A DNA stretch of 64,000 nucleotides. It comes from Xiphophorus maculatus (Eukaryota > Chordata > Actinopteri > Cyprinodontiformes > Poeciliidae). The DNA lies in the NCBI RefSeq assembly GCF_002775205.1, contig NC_036446.1, positions 12,648,565-12,712,564 on the forward strand, given 5' to 3'. The notes beneath the pieces were generated by a model. That model had not been told where the DNA came from. It did no database searches and was given only the letters and a program-made list of their open reading frames with translations. Positions 47,775 through 60,600 of this stretch are shown here, piece by piece. Both the position numbers and the translations under genes were made by a program. Position 1 is the first letter of the stretch. The number at the start of each line of letters is the position of its first letter.

Positions 47775-48775
47775 GTAGGTTGTTGTTTTCTTACATTGAA
47801 GCTCCTAAGGAAATAAGTGGTTAGAAAAACCACATTTCACAAAAATAGTTGCTAAACTACACAGCTAACTTAGTTACTCTTCTTGTTTTTAAAATTAAAA
47901 TTAAAGATCGAGTGAAAAGACACGATAAAGACAGGCTATGCTTTCTTTGGATTTATTTTATTTTTGTCTTGATTTGCACGTTTTTAGCCGCAGTTCCTTG
48001 ATGGCTGCAGTCTTCGGGGTAAACATGAAGCAGGTGGTGCAAATTAGTTCAAACATGGGCCCTGATGTATACAGATGTAATGATATGGATTTAAACAAAC
48101 AAAAAACGAAAGAAAGGTGGTGCCGAAAAACGGCGATCCCTTCACACACAAAGGAGTCCAGCAGCAATACGGTTATGAAATATGACACTGAAGTCAGTTA
48201 GACAGGAAATGGAAACTGAAACCGTTTTTTGTAAGAAGGCCCAAACAAAATGGCTTATGTCAAATCTAAATGTTACAAAAGGGGATCAAAACACCCGAGA
48301 GACTTCAGCTAAATAACCATCAGTTTAAAATAAAAACCTTTACTGTAGCATGAAATAAATAAATCTTTAAGTTTGAAACGAGGAAAGACTTGCTCGGTTG
48401 ATTACGCAACGGCTGTTTTCCCTGTTATCAGGTTTTATTGTCGGTGAGTTTCCAATCAGAGCCTGCGGTGTTTTTGTCAATCTTTGTCACCTCGTTTGCT
48501 CTCACAGAGAGGGAATGTTGTAAAACATTAATTTACTCCACCTATTCATCACCATAAAAGCTGGTACAGCCCTAAATTACCCAGTTAAAGGAACCAGCTG
48601 AACTTTACTGTAAAAACAAACTCGTACTAGACTTACCGTAGTTTATCCCCTTTAGAACAACATGCCATGGTCTGTTTTTTGATTTTTCAGTTTGGTTGTT
48701 TTACTGTGCTAAAATTAACGCACACTCAAAAAAAAAAGTTTGACATGCATAAGCCTCTGATGACCTCACATAAGG

Positions 48776-49200
48776 CCAGGGCTGGACAATAAATCAGTAT
48801 CTATGTGCTCCGATAGATATCAATAGATAGAACAACTGATAAAATATTAATTGAACTCTGATCCAGAACCGCACAGCATTCTGGGGGATGTAGGCAAAGG
48901 AAAGGCTTCTCACAGCCAGCTGAGAAAAGTTGAATCATCTACCTTAACGCAATCACTCTTTGGTAACCTAGCAACAACCTTCAGAGTAACTGGCACAGCA
49001 GCAGTTTAAGGTTTGCCACTGTGTCTCGTAAACAACTGCTTGGAGTAAAAATGGTGGCTAAGAGGAAAGGTCACGGTGGCTAAGAGGAAAGGTCACACCA
49101 CTAGTTTGACAGCATTTCAGAAGATTAAAACAAAGAACTAATCAATAACTATCTATTGACTGCTATGAAAGTCATATCATGAAAGGTTTTGAAGCCCTGC
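48776..49200. repeat. Dispersed repeat in ctsb intron 1
   Basis: Begins CAGGGCTGGACAATAAATC and ends GAAGCCCTG, short inverted ends, with degraded ATCGATAG-type sequence near both. It contains a 22-bp direct duplication at about 49053-49096 (GGTGGCTAAGAGGAAAGGTC plus AC). The rest of intron 1 shows no gene. Confidence 0.5.
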
Positions 49201-50169
49201 TCTAAACTGAGATCGGTTAGCTAGATTTTCCGTTTAGTCAGCATCTAACTGAAAAACCTTACTGAGTATCGAGGGCTTGAGAGACCCTGTTTGAGGTTAT
49301 CTGGAAAGATTAACGGAAAGGTCATCAGTCATTTCTGGGGCCTGATCTGCTGCTGACTCATTAAGTTATGATGTCATCTTAAACCTCTTAATGGAAAAAA
49401 AAAACAAACTCAGCCCTCTTCTAAGAGTTCGCTTCCAGCTTGTGACTGAGTGGAGGTTGTTTGTGCATTGTCCAGTGACTCAGCAGCTTTTTCTCAGTCG
49501 TACCGTCTGGAGCTTTGAAAGCAAGCTGTGAAGTTTTAATTGCTGTGAAGAAGTGAGAAATGCAGATGGGCAGAGTTGGTGTTTCACTTCCCCAAGTCGC
49601 ACTGGAAACGTGTTTTTAATTAAACCATTTCTTCAAATAAATCAGAAGATTCCTCATTAGGAGTCAAAGGCAAGCACGTACACCTGTATACAAAATGTAT
49701 TTAAAACAAATAACTAAATAAGATTTATAATATTCTTTGCCTATTCCTTATTAATATGCTAGGCTCTGTTTTTTATGATGACTAGCAGTTCTTGAAACAT
49801 CAACTTAGTGCTAACACCCTTTTAGAAAGGGGAAACTATTTTTCCTGCTTCTGTTTTGCTGACGGTAACCCATGATCATCTGTCATGTGATTCATTACTA
49901 ATTTCTCAAGAATTTCTAGGTTTAAAACTTGCTGGAAGGATTCATGCCCAAACAGGTGTTTGTGGTGAGAGGAAGAGACTTTCCAAAAGGAACAAAGTTT
50001 AAAAACCAAAATAAAAGGAGTCTGCTTTTATTTTGTACCACAATGCTCATCATTTACTATACTTTTGTTTTTTAGCTGGACTTCCTTCATCTTCTAGTTG
50101 CCTTTAATAAACAATAGCTATGATCCATTTCTCAAAACATTTGTATTTGCGCAATATGAACAGTATCTA

Positions 50170-50520
50170 CAGACTTGAGTTGGGATGGGCATTTATAGTA
50201 CTGTTTATCATAGATATTTTCTTGTAATACTTATTGTCTCGATAAATTTCAGTTAATGATGATAAATCCGAAACTGACAGTATTATTGGAAATATTATTT
50301 GTACCATTTTCTCCACTGTTCGTTTTACGAGGGCATCAAAAGTATCAGGAAATATGATTGAATACAGTTCAATATAAATCACATTCCTTTTAGTAGGTGG
50401 CATCCTCAAGCGCAATATTTGTGACTGTTTTTTTGTTTTTAATCACATTATTACCACAAAATAATGGTGGTAATATTTTAAGATATGGACTTAAAATATT
50501 AAGTCCATATCACCCAGCCC
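50170..50520. repeat. Second dispersed repeat in ctsb intron 1, with a perfect hairpin
   Basis: Bounded by GGGATGGGC and CACCCAGCCCC. At 50482-50511, GATATGGACTTAA and its exact complement flank AATA (13-bp stem, 4-base loop). Confidence 0.5.
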
Positions 50521-50882
50521 CTAGACTTGAATTTACCCCTCCAAGTGTTCTGGTTTGTATTTTCCATGTCTTGCATTAGGTTTCGATTATGTTTAGTGAT
50601 GCGGTTTGTTAACATTGTAGGAGACTTGACTGAGAACAGTTGCTACTTTATCTTTGAACTTGTATCTCCACCAGGCGTGGAAATGTCTAATCTGCTGTAA
50701 CATTTTGCTGGTCTAGCAGCTTTAGGAGTGTATCCAAGAGGGAAACATTGTTCATTCAGGTGCAACATTTTCATGGGAATTTCACCAAAAAATGCAAACA
50801 CTTTAGTCATGGAGCAAAAAACGTGAAAATTTTATTTTTTCCCCTTTTTAATTAATTTTTTTTCTTGTGTGTGTTGGGCAGA

Positions 50883-53800
50883 ATGTTGTGTGTAACTCTA
50901 TTGGCGCTGGCTGCCAGCTTGACTGTGAGCCTGGCCAGACCCAACATCCATCCTCTGTCCAGTGAAATGGTCAACTACATCAATAAGCTCAATACAACCT
51001 GGAAGGTGAGTTTATTCTTGTTTTTCCTCCAGAATCCTGTGAATGTTTTACTAATTCATATTTCCACTCTGCAGGCTGGCCACAACTTCCGTGATGTTGA
51101 CTTCGGCTATGTCAAAAACCTCTGCGGCACTTTGCTTAAGGGACCTAAGCTGCCTATCATGTAAGCCTCACAAGATCAATAGAAATGTAATATTTCTAGA
51201 TGCATTTTCAACTTCTACTTTCAATATGTTTGAAGGTAGATGCTTTTTATGAGCCAAAACAAGCCAGTTCATCCTTGAGAATTGGAAGGAAAATGATTTA
51301 TGGCTTAAGAAAAAAATCTTCTTGGATACCCCCAAATAAAATCCAGTTAAACCAGTTGTGTTTAGAGGTACAGCTATATGTAATCTATGTTTAAACTGAG
51401 CTTGAATACAAGAGACCAAATCTCAACCGTTTTTGATGTAGATTCAAAACACTGTTTATATCAAAACTGTCATGTTGTGGGGATGCTTTTGATAGGAACG
51501 CTGGTGAGCTTATTGTGCAAAATTCAAATTTTTTTACTCTCCCATTTTGGTCTCGACTGCCTCTGAAAACAACTCAAGCATTTAGAAAAAGCACCAAGCC
51601 GTTTTTGGCAATAAATTAATGTTTTGTTGTCTGGAAAACGAGCCGTTTCAAAAATTGTTTCAAAATTCAATTTAATTCAAAAATTAATTTGAATGTTAAG
51701 TCACATTCAACGGGCAGTCCGTCGTTCCCTAGCAACACAAGCTGAGCTCCAGCATGTTTGGTCAGCTGGTTTTACTGCTGTATGGTCTGTACAATGGCTG
51801 CTGGAAAAGACAAGTGTTTTGTTGTTGATTAACCAACCAGAATCCACTTGCCACATTCCTGCAGGTTGTGCAGGAGGCTCTACGTCTGCTTTTCAAAGAT
51901 GTGCAGTTGTGTAATTACGCATCTGTTTGCAGTCATTTTCCCAAGAGTGTAAACGTTGAGTGTAAGCGTTGAGCAGCAGCTTATTTGGATTTAAAGTGAC
52001 AGGAGGCCCTAAAACAGGGGTGTCAAACTCTAGTCCTCCAGGGCCGCAGTCCTGCAACTTTTAGATGTGCCTCTGCTGCATCACCTGAATAGAATAATTA
52101 GGTCATTAGCAAGGCTCTGGAGAACTGATCTACACAAGAAGGAGGTAATTAAGATATTTCATTCCAGTGTTTTGTACCTGTGGCACATCTAAAAACTTCA
52201 GGACAGCGGCCCTTGAGGACTGGAGTTTGACACCTGAGTCCTAAAAAATCTCTAGGAGCTCAAAACAGGCAGAACTGAGCAGACTAACATCTCATTATCT
52301 AAGAATGATTTTGTCCAAAAAAAATAGATGGAACATGTCTTTCGTAAACCTGTCCTAGCCTTTTCAAGGAAGCATAATAATTCACCTTTAAGTCCGAGGC
52401 TTAGGCTCACCTTGTAGAAGAACAAACAACCGTAGAAACAATGGAGTAGTTATTAAAAAAAGCATATTTAAATATTGAAATCGACTATTTAAGCTACGTT
52501 CAGTTCAGAGTCTGTGGTGAGATTTAAATTCAGATGCTCTCCATCCTGTCTGAAGTGGCTTGAGCCATTTTGCCAAAAATAGGTCAACATTTCTCGATAT
52601 TAATGGCTCCAGTTTCTCAAAATTATATGTTGCAGCTTCTGCTGATTTAAAAATGTGTAAAGTAAATAGTTTCATGGGGTAACACTGTCTCTTCAGGGTC
52701 CAGTATGCAGAAAGCATGAAGCTGCCAGCAGAATTTGATTCCAGAGAGCAGTGGCCCAACTGTCCCACCCTGAGGGAGATCAGAGACCAGGGCTCCTGTG
52801 GATCCTGCTGGGTGAGGGAAACTCATCGCTAAATTATAAATGCAAATTCAGCTTTCAGCTTTTTTTTAAATAAAACTTTGAACACTTTTATTTTAGTAAT
52901 TCTCATGCCATGTGGTTGTTCTGCCTGTAGGCGTTTGGTGCAGCAGAGGCTATCTCTGACCGTATCTGCATTCACACCAACGGGAAGGTCAGTGTGGAGA
53001 TCTCCCCTCAGGATCTGCTCACCTGCTGCGACGAGTGTGGAATGGGGTAGGTCCTTCAAAGTTTGTCTTCCTTTGGACATAATTCTGACTTTTATTAGCT
53101 TGGTCAGTGACTAAACTCGTGATTTAACACTTGGTTAGCGTTGTGCTTGTACAAAGTATTTGCTACACAGCTAACCTTAAGTGGATAGTATAAATAATCC
53201 TTTAAAAACATTTTTTGTCAAAGTAACTTGTGTTTAAAGTTTATATGACTCCAAAATGAGTTCCAGTTTTTGAATGTGATGCAGGATAATTGCATCATCC
53301 TGCATCACGTCTACAGAGATGGTGATTCATTTATATTTTGTTTCTTAAGATGTGGTGGTGGCTATCCTCCTCAAGCTTGGGAATTCTGGACCACAGATGG
53401 ACTGGTGACTGGAGGGCTCTATAACTCTCATATTGGTAAGTTCATTTACACAAGTGTTCATCTTAAAAGTGAAAATAAGTCAAGATGAGAATATAACAAT
53501 ATCTCACAACGCAGTGTTGAATGCTGGCGTAATGATTCAAATTATTATGATTTTGAATGGCTATATGCAAACTATCTTGTTTTTGGCTGAGAATGGCATA
53601 TATGCATCAAAGTCCATTGTTTTTTATTTTAAATATATATTTTGAATTGGTGTCAGTGGTACAGAAATTCCATCTTGAAGGGGGGAAAAAAAGAACTTTC
53701 TCAAAAATACATGGTCTAGTCAAATTTTATTCAGTTTGTGTCAACACTAAGATTTACCAAATAAATACCGAAGGATGCAGATGGTTTACACTTTCTTGAT

Positions 53801-55854
53801 GAAATCTTCTTCTAAAAAGTATTTTTTTTCTTTTAAAGTTTTCAAAATAATAGCAGATTCTTTATTTATGAAGGAATTTAAGTTTCAGAATTTATAAACA
53901 GGCTCTCACCTTTTCACAAGGTATGTATAGGTCTATTTTATGCCCTGCATTGTTTTTCCAACTAAATTATACTTTGGTGTGCAATCGGTGTAAAATATTT
54001 GTCTAATTAAAATCTCTATTCAGTGTTTCTCAGTTTTTGGATGCTAAAATGACTGATTAGTCCGTGGTAACACTTGAGTCGTTGTGTTTCTTGCAGGTTG
54101 CAGGCCGTACACAATCGAACCCTGTGAGCACCACACCAACGGCAGCAGACCTCCCTGCACTGGGGAGGGCGGCAACACGCCAGACTGTGTTAAACAGTGT
54201 GAGACTGGATACACACCAAGCTATGAAAAGGACAAATACTATGGTAAGAATGCTGCCGAGCAGTTCAGATGAGCGTAACTGAGCTGTATGTTTACATACT
54301 TGCTGCTCATTGTTTAGCAAAAATCAAAATACAAACATAGTCTTGTAGAAATAACAAAATCAGTCATTCAAGACACATTTAATGACGATAAGATGTGAAG
54401 ATTTAATTCTGCTGCAGTTTAAAAATGGCTTGTTTGAAAGAAGTATTTGAAGGGAACATATTATGCAAAATTCTCTTTTTACTTGTTTTTATATTTTTAT
54501 TTGGGTCTTGACTGTTTCTAAAAACAACCCAAGTGCTTAAAACACTCGGCTGTTTTCTTTTTCGACAAAAACGTTAATGTTCTTTAACATCTGGAAAATG
54601 CAATCTTTCAAAAACCTCCCAACTGTTAAGTCACATTAGACAAGCAATTACCTAGCAACCCAAGCTCAGCCTCGTTACCTAGCAACCGAAGCTGACCGCC
54701 TGCATGTTAGGTCGGTTCTTATTACTGCTGTACGAGTTGTACAATGGCTGCTGGAAAAGACAAGTGTTTTGTTGTTGACTTGCCATCCAGAAACCATTTG
54801 ATGCATTCTTGTTGGTTATGCAGGAGGCTCCACTTCCGCTTTTCAAAGACATACAGTAGTGTAATTGCCCATCAGTTTGCAACCATTTTCACGTGTGAGT
54901 GGCCAGCAGCAGCTTATTCAGATTTAAAGAGACAGGAGGCCCTAAAACAGCTCATTTTGAAAGCAATCAAAGTAGGCAGAACTAACCTCAATAAAATCTG
55001 ATTATCTAAGAATATGTGCAAAAATGTAATGTATTATATAGCCCATCGAACTTTTCTAACCTGTTCAAGGAAGCATAATAGGTGACCTTTAAGAATCATC
55101 ACTATTGGACACATACAGGATTTTAACCTGAAGTTTGTTGCAGGTAAAACGGCTTACAATGTACCACCAGAAGAAGATCAGATCAAATCAGAGATCTACA
55201 AGAATGGACCTGTAGAGGGAGCGTTTAAAGTCTACTCAGATTTCCCTTCCTACAAGTCTGGTAAGAAGAGCAGCATAAAATACTCTTACAAATATAATCT
55301 CAGCAGACCACGGACGGGTGAAATGATAACTGCTCCTGATTTGCTTACTGTATTTCTTCTGTCCTCATCAGGTGTGTATCAGCATGTGTCAGGAAGTTAT
55401 GTGGGAGGCCATGCCATTAAGATCCTGGGCTGGGGAGAGGAAAATGGTGTTCCTTACTGGCTCTGTGCAAACTCCTGGAACACTGACTGGGGTGATAATG
55501 GTGAGCAGGAATTTACTAGCATTAACTAAATTGCACTAGGCTCCAGTGTTGGCACATTTCGATAATGCGTCAAACTGAAAACACACCAAACCTAATCTGG
55601 ACACCAGTTTTATAGATATAAGCAGGCTTATAGATGTGTGTCTATTCTAATTAACCCTCATATCGCCCACACAAAGCTGTGACCTATGTATGCTTTCACT
55701 CAGTCAAGAGCCTCCATTCATTTCTTGTTTTATACTGAACATTAAATATACTAAGTTCACTTTATTGCTTTAATTTTCAGGATACTTTAAAATCCTCCGT
55801 GGATCAGATCACTGTGGCATTGAGTCTGAGATCGTGGCTGGAATTCCCAAGTAA
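50883..55854 (+). CDS. ctsb: Cathepsin B (lysosomal cysteine protease)
   Basis: Nine coding exons (50883-51005, 51075-51160, 52697-52811, 52931-53046, 53350-53435, 54097-54243, 55144-55260, 55372-55500, 55781-55854) join in frame to 330 residues, the normal family length. Residues 1-18 are a signal peptide, then a propeptide; the mature chain starts at about Leu79 ([14 protein letters not shown]). Papain-family catalytic residues are Cys107 (QGSCGSCW), His277 ([11 protein letters not shown]) and Asn297 (NSWNTDWG). The occluding loop with paired His187-His188 (CEHHTNGS) identifies cathepsin B and its dipeptidyl carboxypeptidase activity. Sequons at N38 and N190 fit mannose-6-phosphate routing to lysosomes. 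All introns are GT-AG. Introns hold dispersed repeats. The gene looks intact. Confidence 0.97.
51500..52392. repeat. Dispersed ~0.65-kb repeat, copy 1 (ctsb intron after exon 51075-51160), with a MITE inside
   Basis: Matches 54450-55091 over its length: ACAATGGCTGCTGGAAAAGA, CAAGTGTTTTGTTGTTGA, GACAGGAGGCCCTAAAA and CAAGGAAGCATAATA occur in the same order. The second copy ends in imperfect inverted repeats (AAGGGAACATATTATGC and AAAGGTCACCTATTATGC), like a MITE; superfamily uncertain, piggyBac-like possible. Confidence 0.75.
52015..52238. mobile_element. hAT MITE nested in the repeat above
   Basis: About 224 bp, starting CAGGGGTGTCAAACTC and ending GAGTTTGACACCTGAG, with CCCTAAAA before and TCCTAAAA after. 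The other repeat copy (54450-55091) has a single CCCTAAAA here, the empty site. A very common teleost MITE type. Confidence 0.85.
54450..55091. repeat. Dispersed ~0.65-kb repeat, copy 2 (ctsb intron after exon 54097-54243)
   Basis: Partner of 51500-52392 without the hAT MITE. Contains a short local duplication of CCTAGCAACC(C/G)AAGCT at about 54651-54692. Confidence 0.75.
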
Positions 55855-56560
55855 AACCCAAGGTAAGCTCAGTAATGACTGACTATTTAAAAAGGAAATA
55901 TTACTTTAAATATGACTTCATGAAGTTTGTTTCTACTTCCAGGTTTTATGCTGCATCACCGCCAGAGGGCGTCACACTCCACTGTCATTGAACAAAGTAT
56001 ACTTCTGCACAGCATGGCATTTGAGGAGGGGAATTCAAACTCCCGTAGTTTTTAAGTGAATTTCAGATTGGAGACAAACTGTTGTTGCACACAATTAATT
56101 TTTTTTTTCTATGTTGGTCTGTTTTAGGACACTCTCATATTTCCCTTCATTTTTTTTCCTCTTTTTTTTTAATTGCTTGGAAAAAAGATGTCTCGTTATA
56201 AAGATGAAGCAATTCTTGTGTTGCACCGATGAAAATTGAGGACCATTTTTGGATCCATGCAGCATCAAACTGAATGGCGTTTTTAAAAACACTCCAATGA
56301 GCAGAGATGTTTCTCAGAACATATTTCATCATGCAATGACCCTTGATACTTTTTCTTTTCTTTTCATTTTTAGATAACAAATTATACTCTGTACTACCGA
56401 ATGTCATAATGTACTGCCTGTAATGGGAGCCTGTTATTTTTAAGCATTTTAAAAGTAGCTTACAAGGAGATGGAGTGAGATTTTTACTGCCAATATAATC
56501 AGATGCTGGGAATTGTTCATTTGAATTTATTAAATGAATCTTTGGTTGCCAGTATTGTGG
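55855..56560 (+). other. ctsb: ctsb 3' UTR, probably with one intron
   Basis: Just after the stop, CCCAAG|GTAAGC (donor at 55863) and TACTTCCAG (acceptor, exon from 55943) suggest a small UTR intron. ATTAAA at 56529-56534 is a plausible polyadenylation signal. A CTCF-like CCGCCAGAGGGCG lies at 55959-55971. Confidence 0.45.
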
Positions 56561-57600
56561 TTCTCATTTTGTCTCGCTCTCTCAGAAAAATCTTTTAAAC
56601 CCTTGTAAGACTGTTTACTAGAAAGAAATGTACTCTTTAGAGACGTGTATGTCTTTCACTTAATCAACAAGAACATTTAAAGTGATATGCATTAGACATC
56701 AAGTTAGTCTTTATTTATTGCATATTTGGCTCATTATAGCTCTTTCATAATGAACTTGACTAAAACAATGGATTTCATTAAAGCGTTGAGTTGTTTGAAA
56801 CAGAGATCATGTGTACAAATTGGCACCAAAATTGATTTGATGTCCAAGGAGGGAGAAATTTTGCCTGTACTTGAGGGAAAATATCCCTGAACTTCTTTTT
56901 AATGTGTTTATTCTATCTGGTTGATCTCCAAATGTTACAGCAGGCTCTGTAGTTAGAAGATAACATTAAAACACCAAAGATTGTGTACAAACAAGAAGTT
57001 TCCCTTTAATAATGTAGGTTTATTTCCATGTTTGGTGCCTATTTGGCTAAAACGTGTTTGTTCAAGTGAAGCTCAGTGGGTCGAGAATCCAGAAATGTTA
57101 CTCAAGAGTAGAGTTACTGAAGAAAAAAACAAAACTTTTTTTTAAAAAGTTACTCAAGTAAATGTAAGTTGTTACTACCCACATAAACATTTAACAATAT
57201 TCAGTAAATGTACATTTTTAAGTATAGTATGTACAATGAGAACATACACTTCTAAATTTGTTTTAACATTTTATTTATTTATTGCCATGACTTTTGTTTC
57301 TTGTTTGGTAAACAAGAAGATAAATTGTCCAATTAAAATAAGCCTTTATCGTTTTGTTCACCGTGATCAGTCAGTTTTACTGCCAGGACGGCGGTGCTAC
57401 CTACATAAAATGTAAACGAGAGTATGTATGACTTACGAAGTGACGCTGGAAATGAAATCATTCTAAAAGTTGATACAAAAGTATTTTTCTATTTTCATAA
57501 TCTTACACCCCGGAAGCTTGTGCTAATCTCCGCATAGCGAAGCCACGCCCGGGACACTCCCAGTTTAAAAACAAACACACAAGCGACAGTGGGCTGTCTG
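56561..57600. other. Spacer between ctsb and adpgk2
   Basis: No gene seen. Around 57095-57185, GTTACTCAAG(A/T)A occurs in both orientations' neighbourhood, like the ends of Tol2/Ac-type hAT MITEs, probably a remnant. GC content rises from about 57500 toward the next gene, which fits a promoter. Confidence 0.4.
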
Positions 57601-57670
57601 CTCTTCCGGAGGGCGGGGTGTGTTTGTTCAGTCAGCCAGCCAGCGCCGCCGCAGGCAGCAGGAGCGGGCG

Positions 57671-60600
57671 ATGATGGAGGGGGGAAGCAGGCTTCCGTTG
57701 ATGAAGTATGGATCTGTTCTGTCCCTTTTCGTGGTTCTGTTAGCCATCTGGTTCCGTTCACCGCAGAACACGGTGCTTGACGACCGGCTGGACACGGTGC
57801 TTTCGTCTCTGCTCCGGGCTGAGAGGAAAGTCGGGGTTAATGACGCCAGACCCAGAGTGGCAGTTGGTAGGTGCGGAGCGCTAGCGGCACTAGCTAGGCT
57901 GCTGGGGGTTGGAGTGGACACTGGTCATTAATTAACGCTCAGTTTTAAACATAGAAAATACCTGACGTCACAGTCAGTTTGTTTGAAATAACTGACACAA
58001 GTTTTACTTACAGTTTCTGTTAAACCCCAAACAGGAAATTGAGTTAAACTGAATTATTGTAACCTGTCTAAAATTTACTCTAGTTATGCGATATTTATTT
58101 AATAATAAAATATAAATCAAGCGAGAATTCTTGAAGTTTTGACCAGTGAAATACTGACGATGACCTAAAGTTAGATGTTGAGGATTACCATATTGTGGTG
58201 GAGTGAAGTTTGACATGCTGTGCCTTATAAAAACGATTTATATGAACATTTTCTTTAAAAACATAAAAATTTAAATAGTGAAAGTGTGGCCTAAATTTAC
58301 TTCTTATGCAAAACAGCTTCAAGTGTGAAGACTGTTGTTCTTGCTTATTGTTGTTAGCAGAATAGCTCAAGCAGAATTAGATGATATCAACTGGATTGAG
58401 GTCTGGACTTTAACTGGGCCATTCTGATCCATTAATATGCTTTGATTTAATCCAGATGTGTCTAAAGTGCAGCTTGTGGTCCACTGATGTTCCAGTTTTA
58501 CTGTCTCTGCTGTTTATCATTGTATCCTCAATGTTTGGCTGCCTGTGTAAATATTTCTATGCAGTACTTTGTCAAACTGGTGTTTTCTTAAATGTGCGAC
58601 CTAAATAAGATTGAATGAAATGCCACTCTTCCATTAAGAACAAAAAAACCATCAAAAAAAGAAACAGATTTATGGTATCCACAACAGACGGTTGTGATGC
58701 TGGCAGATTACCTGAGCAGTTCATCTTCTACAGCTCCTCCAGTTACCATGAGCCACTTGGCTGCTTCTCAGGTTAATGCTATTACACCATTTTTAAGTTC
58801 ATGCCACTTTAGAAATATGCTTTGCATTGATCTATTACAGAACACTTCACTGAAATTCATAAAAACTTGTGGTTTCAGCATGACAAAATGACAATAAAAA
58901 TAAAACCTCAGTGGGCGTGAATGTATACTCCAAGGCTCTGTGGTAGCGAAGGACATGCGAAGGGAGAAGACAGATGATCACAAATGTTCAGTCACCAGAT
59001 CCCAGACTGGATCAGCAGCTGGGACAGTTTGTTCTCCCCTCCTCAAACCATATGGACAGAAACTTTCTGTGGCTGTCCTCAAGCCTCGTGTCTTTACGTC
59101 AATATTGCCCTTTATTTACATTTATTTATTTATTTATTTATTTATTTTAGTTTGAACATGATAGAAGTATAAAATCACACGCATGAACAAGGAATGCCAA
59201 GGACACACATTTTTGTACTACAGTAATCATAACATGCTCTGAAAGGAGTAGGAAGTAAGAAACTTATGAACTCCTACCCCATAAACTCATATATTTTCAC
59301 ATGGACCCTCATTGTTAAATAAATAAACATGGATTCATTCATTTTCCATTTTATCAGGGTTTACATGTCTAAATATAATCATCCATACCCACACACTCAT
59401 ATGCATTAGCCTCAATTTATATACACATTAGTTCTATCTCTCACCCATATTTCTATACCTTGTGAAAATTGCCTCCTTATATTTCCTTTCAAATTGTATT
59501 AAATTTTGAATTTGTTTTAAATCCTCACTTAACTTGAGGAGTTAAATGGGGTAAAATTCATGGGGTCTCGTTGTGTGTATACTATCGATCCTTTATAAAT
59601 CCCATGCACTTAAAACACATAAATCGTTGAAAAAGTTACTTTAAAAAGAAGAACCGAGACTTCTAGCACATTAGTTTGAAACTTAGTTTAGTTTCCTGTA
59701 AATATGCTGAAAAATGTCAGCCTGGATGTCGTGACCTAGTCCCAAAAATCCAGTTTTTTAGACTTTGATCAAACTGACTTTATAATCTGTATCTGATCAA
59801 CCTTTAACCCTGTTTGACAGCAGACTCAGCCGGTTATCGTTTCACACTGACTTTAGGTGACACGTATTGCTTCCTAATCTCATGGAGGGTAAACTAATTT
59901 CAGATTAAACAACAACTTTGGCCTTATTTAGGACTGAAACAATTAATCGTGATGAATTGATTAATTGTTAACTGGAGTATACAAAGTCAACAAAGGCGAT
60001 TTGCTGAAAGAAAAAACTATCCAGAGCAGTAATTAAGCCAAAACTGTAAATAAGATCAAATAAAAAAGATTTGTGAATATGTTCTACTCAAAACTCTAGT
60101 GGCATAGTTTTGACAGTGCAAATTATGTATAAGGAGGCTTCTATTAATAACCTTTTGCTATCTAATTATTAAAAGGTTAATCGAAAAAATAGCCAATATA
60201 TCAGCCTTACATTGTATTCATGTTAAAGGGCTGAACTTTTCACATTTGGATGTTAGAAAAAGTTTATTTTTTGCTGTTGTTGTCATTTGCTACAAGAGAC
60301 CAAATGTACACTAACATAATTTTATGCTTCTGCATTTTAGGCAATGAAATGTTTAGTTTCTTACTTCAAAAAGGAATTGAATTACTAATTAGCATTTTTT
60401 AAAAATGTATTTCTAATGTTGTATAAAAAGGCTTAAATGAAAACTATGCAGAATTTTCCCATTTTTTAAAATCTGATTAATTGTCAAAATAATTGATTAA
60501 TCAATAACTAAAATAATCTTGCAGCATAATAAGGGCAAAAAAATATAAATTAGTTACTGTGATTTTTTTAATGCATAACAAACTGTCATGTTTTAGCAGA

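Noticed and set aside
47938-48201. 87-codon frame just after the presumed ctsb first exon, with another opposite
   Set aside because: Lies in intron 1, has no recognisable domain, and both strands are equally open.
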